Part shown: one piece after another, positions 62,077 through 64,000 of the stretch
Layout: the number at the start of each line of letters is the position of its first letter
Position numbering within the stretch: position 1 is the first letter of the stretch
Made by a program: the position numbers and the translations under genes
From: Closterium sp. NIES-65
Taxonomy: Eukaryota; Streptophyta; Zygnematophyceae; Desmidiales; Closteriaceae
Assembly: GCA_948144175.1 (NCBI GenBank)
Contig: CANXME010001469.1
Span: 507,501-571,500 of the forward strand
Length of the DNA stretch: 64,000 nt
Direction: 5' to 3'
The notes under the pieces: model-generated
What the model was told of the DNA's origin: nothing
The model's input: only the letters and a program-made list of their open reading frames with translations
Database searches by the model: none

Positions 62077-64000
62077 CTACAGTAACCGAGGGCCTACCTC
62101 AACAAGCCCCAACTGCACACACAACCTGTGGTGATCACCAAGCGCCAAGGCCTTGGTGAAGACGTCTGAAGTGTTGGCCTCTGAGGCCACAAAGTCCAGG
62201 CGTGCCTGACCGCGTCGCTGCAGCTCTCGCAGGAGGAAGTACCTCACGTCAATATGCTTCACTCTGCTCTCCAGTCGAGGCTCTCGACACAGGAGGATCA
62301 TGGCCTTGTTGTCAGCGTACAAGGTCGGAGCAGAGCGAGGCCGCTCACCAAGGTCTGCGAGCAAGAAGGTCAACCAGCGAAGCTCTTGTGCCGCCATGGC
62401 ACCCGCGTAGATCTCTGCCTCTGCACTGGAAGTAGCCACAGACGACGACCGTGTAGACCTCCACGACACAGCACCAGCTCCTAGACTGAAGCAGTAACCC
62501 TGAGTCGAGCGCTGAGTCTCCACGTCGTCAGCGTAGGAAGAGTCACAGTGACCAGTCAACACCACTGGCTGAGTCCCTCCAAGCACAAGCCCCATGCCTG
62601 ATGTAGTCGCCAGGTACTTTGCCACCCTCACAGCAGCTGTCTAGTGGACAGGGCGGTGTCTCCCGGTCGCAACAAAGCGAGAAAGGATGCTGAGGGGAAA
62701 GGCGAGGTCCGGTCGAGTACAAGTCATCAGGTACATGAGGCAGCCCACCAGCTCTGCATAGGGTCCACTGGACTCAAAGGGCTCGTCAGGAAAGGGGCCC
62801 GTGAGTCTGTGGTCAACAGCAAGAGGAGTGGGCTGTGTGGTGGAGAACTGGAAGTCGAACCGCCGAAGGACCCGCTGCACCATGTGTGACTGCGTCAGTG
62901 TGATGGTGCGAGCGGCTCTGTCCCGGGTGATCTGCAAGCCAAGGTAACGCTGCAGCTCACCCAGGTCAGTGCACTTGTGTCTCTTCTGCAGTTTGGACTT
63001 CACCTGAGCCAGGGCTGCCTTGTCTGCTGTGGCAAACACCAAGTCGTCGACGTAGACAAGGATAAAGAAAGGAGTAGAACCCGCTCGAACAAACAGCGAC
63101 GGGTCGGCGTAGGACGGGCTGAACCCAAGGTCACGAAGCGTGGAGCGAAGAGTGTCGTGCCACTCACGGGGCGACTGTCGGAGACCGTAGACTGGTCGCC
63201 TCAGGCTCCACTGGGTCCCAGGTGGGAAGGTGTCAGTGAAGCCAGGAGGACGGCGCAGCCAGATCTCCTCGTGTAGTCGGCCCTGGAGGAACGCAGTGGA
63301 GAAGTCGAGGGAGTGCAGCTCGTAGTCTCGATGCGCTGCTATGTGGAGTAACACCCGAAGAGTAGTCATCTTCAGGGTCGGGGCGAAGGTCTGGAAGAAG
63401 TCAACTCCCTCACGCTGACTGAAGCCCCTAGCCACGTAGCGCGCCTTGAACACCGGCGGTGCTCCAGGCAGCCGCTTCACCTTGAAGAGCCACATGCCAT
63501 CGACTACGTTCGCCCTGGGAGGGAGAACTGCGTCGACGTAGGTGCCTGTGGACCTCCAAGATGCCAACTCTGAGTCCATAGCCGCTTTCCACTGAGAGGC
63601 CCACGCCCCTGACACTGCCTCGCGATAAGTGCGAGGAGTCGGTATGTCAAGGGCGTCGGGGTCTCCCTCAGGGGAGAGTAGCATGGCACACACAGAGGGA
63701 GAAGCGGCTGCACAGTACTCCAGCCCAGACTCTCTGTCCTCTAGGACGTCACAGCCAAGGGCAAACCCACCCCCGACGGACAGAGGACGGTAGGGAGGAG
63801 CTGGCACCATACGGGTGGCGTAGTCAAGGCGACTAGCGGCAGCAAACTCAGCGACAGTGGCAGTGAGAGCCGAGGCAGACGACGACGTCTCCAACCGCTC
63901 CTGCTCCTCACGCTCACGCCGACGGGCAGCCTGGAGACGCGTGTCGTGGCGGTGGGGAGGCGGAGTGGACTCCGCAGAACCAGGGTCTCCAGCTCCAGCC
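62077..64000 (-). pseudogene. Copia J RT and RNase H (partial, lineage 3)
   Basis: The minus strand, entering from the right edge, has an Arg/Glu-rich linker (63880-64000), RT with YVDAVLPPRANVVDGMWLFKVKR (~63480-63545), ARYVARGFSQREGVDFFQTFAPT, LDFSTAFLQGRLHEEIWLRRPPGF and YVDDLVFA (~63035-63060), then RNase H with CDSSYADD, CFSLGAGAVSWRSTRSSSVATSSAEAEIYAG and DNKAMILLC, ending at 62077. The RT is close to the lineage-1 consensus in its catalytic motifs but differs at many positions. Gag, protease and integrase lie outside the window. It has about one break in the visible part. Confidence 0.85.

Larger units (their letters stand above)
61741..64000 (-). mobile_element. Copia element J (lineage 3), runs off the window
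   Basis: The 3' end of a minus-strand copia element. A putative LTR of ~130 bp (61741-61870) ends in TTTGACA and is followed by the same polypurine tract CCTATGGGGGTG (minus strand) as the other copia elements. The outer LTR edge is uncertain because its partner lies outside the window and the expected TG is not obvious at 61741. RT and RNase H sequence (62077-64000) is related to but clearly distinct from lineages 1 and 2. About one break is visible. Confidence 0.8.

Overview
The window is repeat-dense nuclear DNA of a eukaryote. Nearly all of it is LTR retrotransposons. The evidence is Ty1/copia polyproteins (Gag-PR-IN-RT-RH order), a Ty3/gypsy chromovirus with a C-terminal chromodomain, tRNA-iMet-type primer sites next to the LTRs and 5-bp target duplications. 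This points to the green plant lineage. The extreme GC richness and Gly/Pro-rich copia proteins make me suspect a streptophyte alga (Chara- or Closterium-like), but that is a low-confidence guess. I recognise no host gene, rRNA gene, functional tRNA gene or CRISPR array.

Positions 1-47879 are one old minus-strand Ty3/gypsy element, whose left LTR is cut by the window edge. Younger elements have split it into pieces. From left to right these are: copia A (1631-9131, minus); copia B (9657-24324, plus), which carries copia C (12744-20082, minus) inside its integrase region; copia D (26337-41225, plus), which carries copia E (26817-34426, minus) inside its leader; copia remnant F (41529-45560, minus), which contains an unrelated block packed with GTCGAC; a very small LTR element K (45561-45863, minus); and gene-free LTR element G (46364-47868, minus), which sits inside the gypsy 5' LTR. 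A, B, C, D, E and G each have a perfect 5-bp target duplication (gtaat, gccgt, tgggg, tccgc, ttata, aattc), so the order of insertion can be read directly.

Positions 47880-54133 are outside the gypsy element. They hold a 513-bp TIR element (48702-49214), a minisatellite-rich stretch (about 50040-51700), gene-free LTR element H (51754-53284, TSD gaatg) and unassigned DNA with hairpins and a dispersed repeat. Copia I (54134-61607, minus, TSD cttaa) follows. A more distant copia, J, begins near 61741 and runs off the right edge.

The copia elements form three lineages. Lineage 1 (A, C, E, I) has Gag starting MATPxVLAFDAEG. Lineage 2 (B, D, F) has Gag starting MASPPVL. Lineage 3 is J. A, C and E look whole; B, D, F, I, the gypsy element and the visible part of J are broken. 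LTR pairs differ by 0-1.5%, so most insertions are young. The most unusual item is K: it combines a terminal-repeat-in-miniature layout with a tRNA-like A-box/B-box pair lying across its LTR/primer-site junction.
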